Of a DNA stretch of 64,000 bases, positions 50,841-60,514 are shown in pieces. Position 1 is the first letter of the stretch; each line of letters starts with the position of its first letter. The notes under the pieces were generated by a model. It was not told the origin of the DNA. It made no database searches and saw nothing but the letters and a program-made list of their open reading frames with translations. Made by a program: the position numbers and the translations under genes. Source of the stretch: Anditalea andensis. Lineage in GTDB: Bacteria; Bacteroidota; Bacteroidia; Cytophagales; Cyclobacteriaceae. The DNA lies in contig NZ_JMIH01000015.1 of NCBI RefSeq assembly GCF_000714815.1, positions 124,001 through 188,000 on the forward strand, in the 5' to 3' direction.

Positions 50841-52772
50841 ATGAGGAATATTTATGAAGAATTGTCATTTACTTTGAAACTTTTGAAAAAGGAGTGGGAA
50901 GAGGATCTGGAGCAATACAGGAAGAAAACATTATATACCTCCATAGCGGATAAAAAAAAAGAAGGAGTATGCTGGTATCCAGTAGTTATCAAAAAGCATA
51001 AAACCGGTTATGGGGAAAGGTTGATTATAGAGGTAGAACGTAATGATCAGGAACTTCCCCACCTATTTCAATCAGGGAAATCTGTATCAATATTTTCAAA
51101 TTCAGGACTTAGTGACTCCCACATTGCTCAAGTGAACGGTGTGGTGAATTTTGTAAGGAAAAATATCATGACTATTACCCTACAGCACCATGAGCTTCCA
51201 GACTGGGCCAATGAGGGGAAACTTGGAGTGGATCTTCTGTTCGATGAAGCCAGTTATAGAGAAATGGAAGCTGCGATAAACATACTTCTTAAAGGAGGAA
51301 ATGGCCGTACAGGAGAGCTACGGGATGTTTTATTGGGCGTCAGGCCACCTGCTATCAGGAATAATTCATCAGTAGATGTCTCCTATTTAAATAGTAGTCA
51401 GAATAAAGCAGTAAATATGGTAGAGGATGCTGGAGATGTAGCGGTGATCCATGGCCCCCCTGGAACTGGTAAAACGACTACCATGATAGCAGCTATAGAG
51501 CAAGCTATAATCTATCATTCACAAATAATGGTCTGTGCACCCAGTAATGCAGCAGTAGATCTGATGGTAGAAAAGTTACTGGACAGGGATATCAGGACAC
51601 TGCGTTTGGGGCACCCTGCCCGGGTAGATGATAAGATGCTTAGCCAGACACTGGATGCCAAGATAGTTTCACATGCCAGTTATAGAGAACTGAAAAAGGC
51701 AAAAAAATCAGCCGAGGAATACCGGAATATGGCCAGAAAATATAAAAGGAACTTCGGTCATGAAGAAAGAATGCAGCGTAAGCAGCTTTTCGAAATGGCC
51801 GGAAGGATGAAAGAAGAAGCGGTCCAATTGGAAGATTATATTACTTATGATATTTTACAGCAGAGCCAGGTCATAGCTACTACTTTGGTAGGTGCAAACC
51901 ATCATGTCCTACGGGGGAAAAGTTTTCCTGTAGTCTTTATAGATGAGGCAGGTCAGGGACTTGAACCTGCGACGTGGATACCGATACTTAAAGCACAGAA
52001 GGTGGTTATGGCCGGAGATCATTGTCAGCTGCCGCCTACTGTCAGATCTTTTGAGGCGGGCCAACTTGGCCTGAAAGAGACCCTTTTTGAAAAAGTAATT
52101 GAAAGGCAGCCACAGCTGTCATCACTGCTATCGCTTCAGTATAGAATGCCCGAAATCATCATGGGTTTTTCTAATCAAGCATTTTACAAGGGTGCCCTGC
52201 GATCAGCAGAAAACACCAAATATCACCTTTTGGATGATGGAGAACCACAAATGATCTTTATAGACACAGCCGGAAGCGGATATCTGGAGCATACCGAAAA
52301 AGATTCCTTAAGTACTGCTAATTATGAAGAAGCGAATTTTACTATGGGATTTCTGGAAAATATGCTGACCGGTTTGGGTGTGGAGAATATAATTGTTAAA
52401 AAATGGGGAGTAGGTGTGATATCTCCCTACAGGGCACAGGTAAGGAGGTTTAAAGAACTGGCTTTGGAAACATCCACATTCCCTACCCTTACGCAGCTGG
52501 AAGGACAAATTACAATAGATACTATAGATGGGTTCCAGGGCCAGGAGCGGGATATTATAGTGATCAGTCTGGTAAGGTCTAATCCCAAAGGGGAAATAGG
52601 ATTTTTATCTGATACCCGAAGAATGAATGTAGCTCTTACCCGGGCCAAAAGGAAACTGGTAGTGATCGGAGATAGTGCTACTATCAGTCACCATCCATTT
52701 TATCAAAGCTTCCTCAAGTATGTAGAAAACCATTCTTTATACAAAAGCATTTATGAATTTCTGACCTTTTGA
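50841..52772 (+). CDS. SF1 helicase of the IGHMBP2/Dna2-type
   Basis: Protein of 643 aa. An N-terminal beta-barrel domain is followed by the two RecA-like halves of an Upf1-like superfamily 1 helicase. Walker A is 'GPPGTGKTTT' near residues 205-214, Walker B 'VVFIDEAGQG', then 'VMAGDHCQLPPT', 'LSLQYRMPEIIM', 'TIDGFQGQERDIIVISLVRS' and 'RRMNVALTRAKRKL'. Such proteins unwind DNA or RNA 5'-3'. The frame reaches a TTG at 50838; ATG at 50841 is preferred. It overlaps the convergent IMPase-like gene by 22 bp. Confidence 0.9.
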   Translation: MRNIYEELSFTLKLLKKEWEEDLEQYRKKTLYTSIADKKKEGVCWYPVVIKKHKTGYGERLIIEVERNDQELPHLFQSGKSVSIFSNSGLSDSHIAQVNGVVNFVRKNIMTITLQHHELPDWANEGKLGVDLLFDEASYREMEAAINILLKGGNGRTGELRDVLLGVRPPAIRNNSSVDVSYLNSSQNKAVNMVEDAGDVAVIHGPPGTGKTTTMIAAIEQAIIYHSQIMVCAPSNAAVDLMVEKLLDRDIRTLRLGHPARVDDKMLSQTLDAKIVSHASYRELKKAKKSAEEYRNMARKYKRNFGHEERMQRKQLFEMAGRMKEEAVQLEDYITYDILQQSQVIATTLVGANHHVLRGKSFPVVFIDEAGQGLEPATWIPILKAQKVVMAGDHCQLPPTVRSFEAGQLGLKETLFEKVIERQPQLSSLLSLQYRMPEIIMGFSNQAFYKGALRSAENTKYHLLDDGEPQMIFIDTAGSGYLEHTEKDSLSTANYEEANFTMGFLENMLTGLGVENIIVKKWGVGVISPYRAQVRRFKELALETSTFPTLTQLEGQITIDTIDGFQGQERDIIVISLVRSNPKGEIGFLSDTRRMNVALTRAKRKLVVIGDSATISHHPFYQSFLKYVENHSLYKSIYEFLTF

Positions 52773-53602
52773 GGAGAAATTTGAAGCTCATCTAAAATCT
52801 GGAAAAGAAGTATTTGGTTACTGCTGGCTATGAAGTCATATGGTGCATCTAAATTAAATTCCTTATCTATCATGTCCAAACCTTCCAGGTCTGTTATTAT
52901 ACCACCAGAAGCATGGAATATTGGGTAAGAGAGCAGGTTATAGAAGTCAGATAATTGTCTGGCTTCTATGGCAAAATCAGCGGCTCCTCTTGCTATTTCA
53001 CAGAGGTCCATACCGCTGTTATCTATGGCTCGGATGTCTTTTACTTTGAAATAAAGAGGGAGACAAAAATCAAAATGGAATTTAGCTGCAGAATAGCCAG
53101 GCTTAAGATAGGCATGGGACTGAGCCAAAGACTGAACTCTATTAAGCTCATTTAAGAAGATTTTTTTATTTAGCCTATGGGATTCAAATACAGCGGATTT
53201 GTCTTCTATATAATATTGATCGAGGGAATGATAGCCTCCTGTAAAAGAAAAAATCAAATCTTTAAAAGTCAGTGAAGGTTTGTTTTGGCTGACAGCCAGG
53301 CAGAAGCAGGGGTCACCTACCCCTCTGTCCCAATTTCTACTCCCATCTACCGGGTCAATATATAAATTAAAATTTGCATCTTTTTTATAGATAGGCGGGA
53401 ACCCTTCCACATAAATATTTATTGTAAACTGATCCATATATTTTCTTATCAGCTGAAAAGCAACCTCATCTATATGATGGGTATCTTTAACTCCTTGGTC
53501 CCCAATTTTATTGATGCCATAAAATCCGTTGGATTTTCGGATAGCATTAAGCTCATGATATAAGTGATTAAAGAGGTCTTTGCTGATTTGAATGAAATCC
53601 AT
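52751..53602 (-). CDS. Inositol-monophosphatase family protein (CysQ-like group)
   Basis: Protein of 283 aa. The metal motif 'YIDPVDGSRNWDRGVG' at residues 81-96 is a variant of the family DPxDGTxNF, and 'DNSGMDLCEIARGAADFAIE' is the second ligand block. Family members dephosphorylate inositol 1-phosphate, PAP, fructose bisphosphate or NADP. The usual Glu of the first metal block (GEE) is not obvious; 'VEGFPP' may replace it. The 3' end overlaps the helicase gene. It is 9 bp downstream of the Nudix gene and likely in its operon. Confidence 0.75.
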   Translation of the reverse strand: MDFIQISKDLFNHLYHELNAIRKSNGFYGINKIGDQGVKDTHHIDEVAFQLIRKYMDQFTINIYVEGFPPIYKKDANFNLYIDPVDGSRNWDRGVGDPCFCLAVSQNKPSLTFKDLIFSFTGGYHSLDQYYIEDKSAVFESHRLNKKIFLNELNRVQSLAQSHAYLKPGYSAAKFHFDFCLPLYFKVKDIRAIDNSGMDLCEIARGAADFAIEARQLSDFYNLLSYPIFHASGGIITDLEGLDMIDKEFNLDAPYDFIASSNQILLFQILDELQISPQKVRNS

Positions 53603-53611
53603 ATATAAAAT

Positions 53612-54181
53612 TTATTTGAATACCATCATCAAGCCGATGAGGGTTTTAGCATCTTGGATGCCGCTGTTTTGTAATAGGTCATTAATTTCAGCACGACTGT
53701 ACTGAATAACTTCTATTCCTTCATTTTCATCTTCAGCTCCACCGCCCTCATTCTTTTTATGTGCTGTCGTGCTGTGGCAAAGATACAGATGGATTCTTTC
53801 TGATGTTCCTCCTGGGCTTAGAAAAAAAGAAGATAAAAATTCAATACTCTTTACCTCATAGCCCAGTTCCTCCAATATCTCCCTTTTTATACTGTCTTCA
53901 TATGTTTCATCTTCTTCCACTATACCTGCTACCAGTTCAGTGACCCATCCCCCTCCTTTGGCATACGTAGGATATCTGAACTGCCGTGTAAAAAGGTACG
54001 TATCTTCATCTTCCAGATACACTACTGCCGCTACTGCATCATTTCTATCTACATACAACCTGTCTAATACCGGGCTCATTTCACCATTGGGCATGGTAAA
54101 CTGAATCTTTCCTTTTTTTACTTTTAAAAAATCATCGAATACCACTTTTTCACTTGATATGTTTACTTTTTTATGTTTCAT
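53612..54181 (-). CDS. Nudix hydrolase (ADP-ribose / GDP-mannose type)
   Basis: Protein of 189 aa. The Nudix box runs from Gly86 to Tyr108 and has the required spacing and residues (G-x5-E-x7-REILEELGY). The N-terminal half contains the beta-strand region 'AVVYLEDEDTYLFTRQFRYP' seen in ADP-ribose pyrophosphatases, where the extra loop 'KGGGWVTELVAG' precedes the box. The products are the nucleoside monophosphate and sugar phosphate. It shares a short operon with the IMPase-like gene, which could act on the released sugar or nucleotide phosphate. Confidence 0.88.
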   Translation of the reverse strand: MKHKKVNISSEKVVFDDFLKVKKGKIQFTMPNGEMSPVLDRLYVDRNDAVAAVVYLEDEDTYLFTRQFRYPTYAKGGGWVTELVAGIVEEDETYEDSIKREILEELGYEVKSIEFLSSFFLSPGGTSERIHLYLCHSTTAHKKNEGGGAEDENEGIEVIQYSRAEINDLLQNSGIQDAKTLIGLMMVFK

Positions 54182-54266
54182 GGGTTTTTATTTTAGTGCC
54201 AAGAATACAAACAAATAAAAGCACATATGGTTGTATGTGGTAGAAAGAATATAAAAACCAAACTAT

Positions 54267-54779
54267 ATGACCACTACTAATAACCAGGAGAGAGCAAGAC
54301 TCAGAGAATTAATAGAAAAAATAGAACTTGCCATGATGGTAACCAGCCACGGAGAGGAATTAAGGGCGCGACCTATGAGTACCAGCCAGATGGATGAGGA
54401 TGGTAATCTATGGTTTTTCAGTAACGAATTTACTGCTAAAACGGAGGAAATTAAAGAAGACCAGCAAGTTAATCTCAGTTATGCTGACCAATCGTCAAAT
54501 TCTTATGTATCTATAAGTGGGACTGCTACCATGATTCATGATCGGGCAAAAATTGATGAACTTTGGAGCCCGATATTAAAAGCATGGTTTCCTAATGGTA
54601 AAGATGATCCGGATATGACTTTAATAAAGGTGGTACCGCACGCTTCGGAATATTGGGACAGCAGTGCAAGTAAAATGGTGAAGCTATTCAATATTACAAA
54701 GGCTATCATAAAAGGGGAAACCTACCATGAACAAGCTGATGATAATGAAAATGTGAAACAAGATCATGACAATCAATAA
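54267..54779 (+). CDS. PNPOx-like flavin-binding general stress protein
   Basis: Protein of 170 aa with the split-barrel FMN-binding fold of the pyridoxamine 5'-phosphate oxidase family, GS26 subgroup: 'LRELIEKIELAMMVTSHGEE', 'RARPMSTSQMDEDGNLWFFS' (a family block) and 'YVSISGTATMIHDRAKIDELW' split as shown. Relatives bind FMN, F420 or heme; the ligand here is not known. It stands divergent from the Nudix gene and is followed by a terminator. Confidence 0.85.
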   Translation: MTTTNNQERARLRELIEKIELAMMVTSHGEELRARPMSTSQMDEDGNLWFFSNEFTAKTEEIKEDQQVNLSYADQSSNSYVSISGTATMIHDRAKIDELWSPILKAWFPNGKDDPDMTLIKVVPHASEYWDSSASKMVKLFNITKAIIKGETYHEQADDNENVKQDHDNQ

Positions 54780-54802
54780 TATGTGATATCAATCAATTAG
54801 AT

Positions 54803-54834
54803 CAAAGCTAACCATGTGTTAGCTTTGTTTTTTT
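54803..54834 (+). terminator. Terminator after the PNPOx-like gene
   Basis: CAAAGCTAAC (54803-54812) pairs perfectly with GTTAGCTTTG (54818-54827), followed by TTTTTTTATT. It overlaps the 3' end of the convergent DUF4924 gene (stop at 54808), so the hairpin also encodes that protein's last residues. Confidence 0.88.
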
Positions 54835-55353
54835 ATTATCCATATAAACTGCGTTTAGATAGCCCAATACTTGTCCAAAGGATGTTACGGCCTCTTCTAA
54901 TTTTTCTGTGACAGTCCTGCCCGTAAGCCTGCATAATAGCAAACCGTAGACGCCGTTCAGGCATATCTGTATTTCGTGACCCAAATCCTGACCCTCAGCA
55001 GATGCTATAAAATCAATTACATGGGGTTTTGCATACCCATATATTTTAAAATAATCTTTGTCTTTTTTTAAAAGGTCCCAATGTATGTGCGCCAGTTCAT
55101 CTACCACGGATTTCACTTCATTTAAATGCCCTTTTTCCTCTATTCCCTGCACTTTCATTTTATGCGCCAGCTCATCAAACCATTTTGCTATGACTGTCTT
55201 TTCTTCTTCACTTACAGGATAGTGACTGACCACATACTGCTTGATGTCATTGGATTCAAATTTATAGGATCTTAATAAATCCTCCATTTGATACATGTAG
55301 ATGATGTACTCGCCTATATTTGTTTTTTTCTTCTTTTCTGCTAGGTCTTTCAT
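54808..55353 (-). CDS. DUF4924 family protein
   Basis: Protein of 181 aa, helical and cytoplasmic by appearance. 'NIGEYIIYMYQMEDLLRSYK', 'ELAHKMKVQGIEEKGHLNEV' and 'EICLNGVYGLLL'-like patterns ('IQICLNGVYGLLLCRLTGR') are those of DUF4924, a family limited to Bacteroidota. No function is known. Its last codons are shared with the opposing terminator. Confidence 0.85.
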   Translation of the reverse strand: MKDLAEKKKKTNIGEYIIYMYQMEDLLRSYKFESNDIKQYVVSHYPVSEEEKTVIAKWFDELAHKMKVQGIEEKGHLNEVKSVVDELAHIHWDLLKKDKDYFKIYGYAKPHVIDFIASAEGQDLGHEIQICLNGVYGLLLCRLTGRTVTEKLEEAVTSFGQVLGYLNAVYMDNKKTKLTHG

Positions 55354-55440
55354 AGAGGTTTAGTCAATCAGTCTATGCAAAGGTCGTAAAGAATTTTAAT
55401 ATACCATGAACCCCTTATGTATATGATACCCTTAATGCAA

Positions 55441-56028
55441 TTAATGTCTATTTAGTTCGGTCCTGAAAAACATGTCCCATTCCTCCTGTTTTTCGTAATT
55501 TCTTGGATTGGTTGTTTCCAGGTCATATTGCTGGTCCATTTTTCTCCATTCTAAAAACTGTGATCTTATCAGGCTGTCAAACTCAGCTTGGTGTGAGGAT
55601 GGGTGAAAACGGTAAGATTTTACTTGCTCCAAAATTCTGTATCCCATGATTTGAGCAATTTTATAGTGGCCATTTTCGTGGTTGAGTACCGCATTTTTTG
55701 TAGGTTGATCCGCTCGGGCCATAAATGAACCTGATACCTGGGTAAGTTCTTTATCTATGCCCACTTCCAGCGCTACGATTATTTTAGCATATCCATTTTT
55801 TTGTTTTATGTTTCTTATAGTAGGTTCTATAAAGGTAATACAGCGCGCATTTATCCTTGGGCGATTATTGATTTTCTCTACCAGTTTAAAATCCCTCCAC
55901 TGCAGCTTACGGTCAGGACTGATGCTCAAGGAGGAGGAGTTTAAGTAATATAACCAAAATCCTCCCAAAACAGCGGCTGTGAAAAACAATATATAAACGA
56001 TGTACCTGTATATGGTCTTAGTAGTCAT
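55441..56028 (-). CDS. DUF922-like membrane-anchored zinc-protease-like protein
   Basis: Protein of 195 aa from the ATG at 56028. An N-terminal membrane segment ('YIVYILFFTAAVLGGFWLYY') is followed by a domain with 'LQWRDFKLVEK' and a gluzincin-like HENGH at residues 117-121 ('AVLNHENGHYKIAQIMGYRI'). This is the pattern of DUF922, an uncharacterised family thought to be metallopeptidases. The frame starts upstream at 56061, but that would place charged and aromatic residues before the anchor. It is divergent from lepA. Confidence 0.7.
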   Translation of the reverse strand: MTTKTIYRYIVYILFFTAAVLGGFWLYYLNSSSLSISPDRKLQWRDFKLVEKINNRPRINARCITFIEPTIRNIKQKNGYAKIIVALEVGIDKELTQVSGSFMARADQPTKNAVLNHENGHYKIAQIMGYRILEQVKSYRFHPSSHQAEFDSLIRSQFLEWRKMDQQYDLETTNPRNYEKQEEWDMFFRTELNRH

Positions 56029-56118
56029 AATTATAAATTCTAAGAAGCAAAAACGGATCACTTTTACTTTGAGTCACAATTTAAGGGATAATATAAGGTT
56101 AAAACCCTAACATTTTAC

Positions 56119-56126
56119 TAATTTTG
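56119..56126 (+). promoter_or_regulatory. Candidate -7 element for lepA
   Basis: TAATTTTG matches TAnnTTTG 8 nt before the lepA start, implying a very short leader if used. The -33 element is unclear. Confidence 0.35.
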
Positions 56127-56134
56127 CTGATAGT

Positions 56135-57928
56135 ATGAATATGCAAAAAATAAGAAATTTCTGTATCATAGCCCATATTGATCATGGGAAGAGTACACTG
56201 GCCGATCGTTTACTGGAGTTTACCCATACGGTATCCGGTAGGGAGATGCAGGCCCAATTACTGGATAATATGGATCTGGAGCGTGAGCGTGGTATCACCA
56301 TCAAGTCTCATGCTATTCAAATGAAATACATATATAAAGGCGAAGAATACACCCTTAACCTTATTGATACCCCTGGCCACGTAGATTTTTCCTATGAGGT
56401 GTCACGGTCTATAGCTGCCTGTGAGGGTGCGCTACTGATAGTAGATGCCTCACAGGGTGTGGAAGCTCAGACGATTTCTAATCTATACCTGGCCATGGGC
56501 CATGATCTAGAGATTATTCCAGTATTGAATAAGATAGATCTACCCGGTGCAGATCCAGAGGTGGTAGCAGACGAAGTGATCGATCTTATCGGTTGTGACC
56601 GTGAGGATATAGTGTTGGCATCGGGTAAGGAGGGGATTGGTATTGAAGAGATCTTAAATGCTGTCATTGAAAAGGTTCCAGCACCTACAGGCGATGAAGA
56701 AGCACCGCTACAGGCGATGATCTTCGACTCTATGTACAATCCCTTTAGAGGTGTTGAAGTACTATTCAGGATCTTTAACGGAACCATCAGTAAGGGGGAC
56801 AAAATAAAATTTGTCAATACCGGTAAGGAATATGAAGCGGACGAGATCGGGATATTAGGTATCAATCAGATGCCACAGAAATCCCTGATGGCAGGTAATG
56901 TGGGTTATCTTATCTCAGGTATCAAAGTAGCCAAGGAAGTAAAAGTAGGGGATACGATTACCCATATCAAACGTCCATGCCAGACCACAGTAAAAGGTTT
57001 TGAAAATGTAAAGCCGATGGTTTTTGCGGGTATCTATCCTGTAGAAACTACCGACTTTGAAGAACTCAGAGCTTCCATGGAAAAACTTCAACTAAATGAT
57101 GCCTCCTTAGTATGGGAGCCAGAGACATCAGCAGCATTGGGGTTTGGATTCCGTTGTGGATTCTTAGGAATGCTTCACATGGAAATTATCCAGGAAAGGT
57201 TAGAACGGGAATTTGACATGACGGTGATCACCACTGTACCTTCTGTGCAGTTCCGTGCCCTTATGAATAATAATGAATACCAAGTAATCAATGCGCCATC
57301 AGATATGCCCGAACCAACATTCTTTAAGCATATAGAAGAGCCATTTGTAAAGGCATCGATCATTACTGCTGCAGAATATGTAGGCCCGGTAATTCAGCTA
57401 TGTATGGAAAAAAGAGGCCAGATCAAAAATCAAATATACCTCACCTCAGAAAGGGTAGAACTTACATTTGATATGCCTCTGGCTGAGATCGTATTTGATT
57501 TCTTTGATAAGTTGAAGACTATTTCGCGCGGATATGCTTCTCTTGATTATGAGATGAAAGGCTATCAGCAGTCTACCATGGTAAGGCTGGATGTGATGTT
57601 AAACGGTGAAGTGGTAGACGCCCTATCTGCAATCGTGCACCGAGACAAAGCCTACGAATGGGGCAAGCGCCTATGCGAAAAACTAAAAGAACTGGTTCCT
57701 CGACAGATGTTTGAGATAGCCATCCAAGCCGCCATAGGGACCAAAATCATCGCAAGAGAAACCGTCAAAGCCTTACGAAAAAACGTATTGGCGAAATGTT
57801 ATGGTGGTGATATTTCCCGGAAAAGAAAGCTTCTGGACAAGCAGAAAAAAGGGAAGAAGCGTATGAGACAAGTTGGTAATGTAGAGATTCCGCAGGAGGC
57901 ATTTATGGCTGTGTTAAAATTAGATTAA
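56135..57928 (+). CDS. lepA: Elongation factor 4 (back-translocase LepA)
   Basis: Translational GTPase of 597 aa, the standard length. G1 is '[14 protein letters not shown]', G3 'DTPGHVDF', G4 'NKID', and the EF4-specific C-terminal domain ends '[20 protein letters not shown]'. It can reverse EF-G translocation on stalled ribosomes. The start could be 56135 or 56141. It is followed by a long non-coding gap, so it is probably monocistronic. Confidence 0.97.
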   Translation: MNMQKIRNFCIIAHIDHGKSTLADRLLEFTHTVSGREMQAQLLDNMDLERERGITIKSHAIQMKYIYKGEEYTLNLIDTPGHVDFSYEVSRSIAACEGALLIVDASQGVEAQTISNLYLAMGHDLEIIPVLNKIDLPGADPEVVADEVIDLIGCDREDIVLASGKEGIGIEEILNAVIEKVPAPTGDEEAPLQAMIFDSMYNPFRGVEVLFRIFNGTISKGDKIKFVNTGKEYEADEIGILGINQMPQKSLMAGNVGYLISGIKVAKEVKVGDTITHIKRPCQTTVKGFENVKPMVFAGIYPVETTDFEELRASMEKLQLNDASLVWEPETSAALGFGFRCGFLGMLHMEIIQERLEREFDMTVITTVPSVQFRALMNNNEYQVINAPSDMPEPTFFKHIEEPFVKASIITAAEYVGPVIQLCMEKRGQIKNQIYLTSERVELTFDMPLAEIVFDFFDKLKTISRGYASLDYEMKGYQQSTMVRLDVMLNGEVVDALSAIVHRDKAYEWGKRLCEKLKELVPRQMFEIAIQAAIGTKIIARETVKALRKNVLAKCYGGDISRKRKLLDKQKKGKKRMRQVGNVEIPQEAFMAVLKLD

Positions 57929-58644
57929 AATGCAGCCAAAGACGTGATTTAATTCTTAGTCATCATTCGGCATTCTGACTTCTTTCTTTGTTTTGAATAT
58001 TGAATGCCGAATGTTATTCGCTGAGTACTGAAGTTAATATATCCTGTCCTGTCTATTTTTTTTATGGCCTTAATATATGTTAAGAAGAGGGTAATAAATA
58101 TTGCGGTTAAGATTAAAAAAGTTATCCGACATCATTACACTCCATATAGGGGTGAATCATTCAGGGACGCAATCTTTCGGTCCGATACCGCTCCTGATTT
58201 GTATTATGAATGAGTTCAAGGCCCTGAATTTACAAAAGACTTATTGGCGAAGACAGGAGTTGTATAAAATGAGTTGAAGAGGGTTTTGGTCGGTTTGAGG
58301 ATTAATCTCAAATTATATAATAACCAATGATTAGTGAATAACTGGTTATTGATGGAATAAATTGAGATCTATTTTAGTAAAAAGTGTAGCGCCTACCCAG
58401 AAATGTCTAAAATAAATTGCATGTTAACGATGTTTAATTGGTTCAGGTTTCCAGTATGTATTAACTTCGTAAATCTATTGAATTAGCTATTAAAGAAAGA
58501 ATTGAAATTCTCTCGATGATAGCATCTTAAAAAAGCTAAAAAAATTTATCTATTAACAGGAAAGTATTCAAATAGAGCGAGTTGATGGTAATAATATTGT
58601 ATTAGTGTCATCCCTTTTACTTCCTGTTTCCAACATCGTACTTC
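57929..58644. other. Gene-poor 0.7-kb region between lepA and folD
   Basis: No supported gene. CATTCGGCATTC (57964-57975) and GAATGCCGAATG (58002-58013) form a 12-bp stem with a T-rich 26-nt loop, possibly a weak terminator or structured RNA after lepA. Some short runs (for example the tail near 58470-58530) could be decayed coding DNA, but I cannot assign them. Confidence 0.5.
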
Positions 58645-59523
58645 ATGATAATCGACGGTAAAAAAACATCAGAAGAAATAAAGAATGAAATAGCGGCCAG
58701 AGTAGCTGAGATAAAAATCGAAGGGGGGAAAATTCCCCACCTAGCTGCCGTTCTGGTAGGATATGATGGTGCTAGTCAGACATATGTAAATGCTAAAGTG
58801 AAATCCTGTGAGCAGGTCGGTTTCGAATCTACGCTCATTAGATTGGAAGATGATGTGACTGAAAAGGAGCTGCTTAAAGTAGTGGAGGATATAAATCAAA
58901 ATCCAGAAATCGATGGGTTGATCGTTCAGCTCCCTCTTCCAAAGCATATTTCTGTAGAGAAAGTGACAGAAATGATCAAGCCTGAAAAGGATGTAGATGG
59001 CTTTACGCCTTCTAACGTAGGCCGACTCGCCCTAAACTGGCCCTCATATGTCTCAGCTACTCCAAATGGTATCATGGAGCTGCTTAAAAGATATAATATT
59101 GAAACTTCAGGTAAAAACTGTGTAGTAATTGGCCGCAGTCACATTGTGGGCTCCCCGATGAGTATCCTGATGGCCAGAAACACTAATCCGGGAAATGCTA
59201 CCGTTACACTGACACACAGCCGGACGCAAAACCTACCGGAGATTACCCGGAATGCTGATATACTAATAGTAGCGATAGGAAAGCCTGGATTTGTCACAGC
59301 GGATATGGTAAAAGAAGGGGCTGTAGTAATAGATGTAGGTATCCATAGAGTGGAGGATACAAGTAAGAAGAGTGGATTTAAATTGATAGGAGATGTAAAA
59401 TTTGATGAGGTATCAGAAAAGGCCTCTGCTATTACGCCTGTACCCGGTGGTGTAGGGCCTATGACCATTGCTTCATTACTGTCCAATACATTGTTAGCTG
59501 CAGAGAAGCGTATATATAGATAA
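58645..59523 (+). CDS. folD: Bifunctional methylenetetrahydrofolate dehydrogenase/cyclohydrolase
   Basis: FolD of 292 aa (usual about 285-300). It interconverts 5,10-methylene-THF and 10-formyl-THF in one-carbon metabolism. The catalytic '[14 protein letters not shown]' (Tyr and Lys), '[12 protein letters not shown]', '[14 protein letters not shown]' and the NADP-binding '[16 protein letters not shown]' are intact, ending in '[18 protein letters not shown]'. It is followed by a good terminator. Confidence 0.97.
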   Translation: MIIDGKKTSEEIKNEIAARVAEIKIEGGKIPHLAAVLVGYDGASQTYVNAKVKSCEQVGFESTLIRLEDDVTEKELLKVVEDINQNPEIDGLIVQLPLPKHISVEKVTEMIKPEKDVDGFTPSNVGRLALNWPSYVSATPNGIMELLKRYNIETSGKNCVVIGRSHIVGSPMSILMARNTNPGNATVTLTHSRTQNLPEITRNADILIVAIGKPGFVTADMVKEGAVVIDVGIHRVEDTSKKSGFKLIGDVKFDEVSEKASAITPVPGGVGPMTIASLLSNTLLAAEKRIYR

Positions 59524-59542
59524 ATGGTGTTTGTGAATTTTT

Positions 59543-59575
59543 AAGGCTGTCTTAATGACGGCCTTTTTTTTTTTT
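59543..59575 (+). terminator. Terminator after folD
   Basis: AAGGCTGTC (59543-59551) pairs with GACGGCCTT (59557-59565), with one G-U pair, then a run of T. It lies 20 nt after the folD stop. Confidence 0.92.
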
Positions 59576-59663
59576 AGTATTAGAGGTTGTTGAAATAATG
59601 CTGGACCGGTAGTACTGGAGGTCATTTTTAGAAAGTGTTTTCCAATTATTAATAGTTAGATCT

Positions 59664-60248
59664 ATGTCTGATAGCTTGCCTTTCTTTTCAGATGAAGCGT
59701 TTGATAGTTTTTATCCGATGAAGGTGCGGAAATTATCCAGCACGCATTGGACACCAATAGGAGTGGCTATAAAGGCGGTTATATTCTTGGTAAAAAATCA
59801 CCGTACCAGGGTGTTGGATCTTGGATCTGGAGCAGGTAAATTCTGCGTGGTGGCGGCTATGAATACCGATGCTCATATCACAGGAGTAGAACAAAGAGCT
59901 GGATTGGTTTTTCTTTCTAGGAAACTTGCCCTCCATTATAAAGTAGAAAATGTTTCATTTATTCATTCAGATATAAAGGAAATCAATTTCAGGCAATTTG
60001 ATTCTTTTTATTTTTTTAATTCGTTTGAGGAAAATCTAAACTTGAAAGATAAAATTGATGCTGATAATAATTTTAATCCTGTTAAGTATTTGGAATATTT
60101 TGATTTCCTAAAACAAAAGCTAGATGAAGCTAATGTAGGCACTAGGGTAGTTACTTACTATGGTGACAGTGATATCATCCCAGAGAGCTATATCAGGGTT
60201 AAAAGTGTCAATAATGGGAAGCTATTGTTTTGGGAAAAGAAGCATTGA
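59664..60248 (+). CDS. Class I SAM-dependent methyltransferase
   Basis: Protein of 194 aa. The SAM-binding motif I is 'VLDLGSGAGKFCVVAA', followed by the acidic 'ITGVEQRAGLV'. The second half ('KYLEYFDFLKQKLDEANVGT') shows no substrate-specific domain that I recognise. It lies between folD and the SusC gene with its own spacing. Small RNA or metabolite methyltransferases are both possible. Confidence 0.8.
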   Translation: MSDSLPFFSDEAFDSFYPMKVRKLSSTHWTPIGVAIKAVIFLVKNHRTRVLDLGSGAGKFCVVAAMNTDAHITGVEQRAGLVFLSRKLALHYKVENVSFIHSDIKEINFRQFDSFYFFNSFEENLNLKDKIDADNNFNPVKYLEYFDFLKQKLDEANVGTRVVTYYGDSDIIPESYIRVKSVNNGKLLFWEKKH

Positions 60249-60514
60249 TATTATCAGTAGAAATGTCCATGATGCAGTCAGTATTAGTAGATCTGATCGT
60301 ACCAAGAATTAAATAAATTTAATATATCCTGTTTTTTTATCCTATATGTGAAAATATTAAAGTGTTTTTTAAAGTATTTAATTCTTATTTTTAGATATTT
60401 TACCTTTTAAAATATTGTATCTATTAAACGTGTAGTGATTATATTATGAGTGGTTAGGATTTATATTACTTTTCCACCAGATTTAAGTATATATAAACTT
60501 TAACCCTACATAAT
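60249..60514. other. Upstream region of the susC-like gene
   Basis: 266 bp of AT-rich spacer. No TAnnTTTG element or hairpin stands out, and no ECF sigma/anti-sigma pair precedes the SusC gene in the window. Confidence 0.4.

Noticed and set aside
58645-58700. Possible riboswitch or attenuator upstream of folD
   Set aside because: No conserved THF or purine aptamer sequence is recognisable in the preceding spacer.
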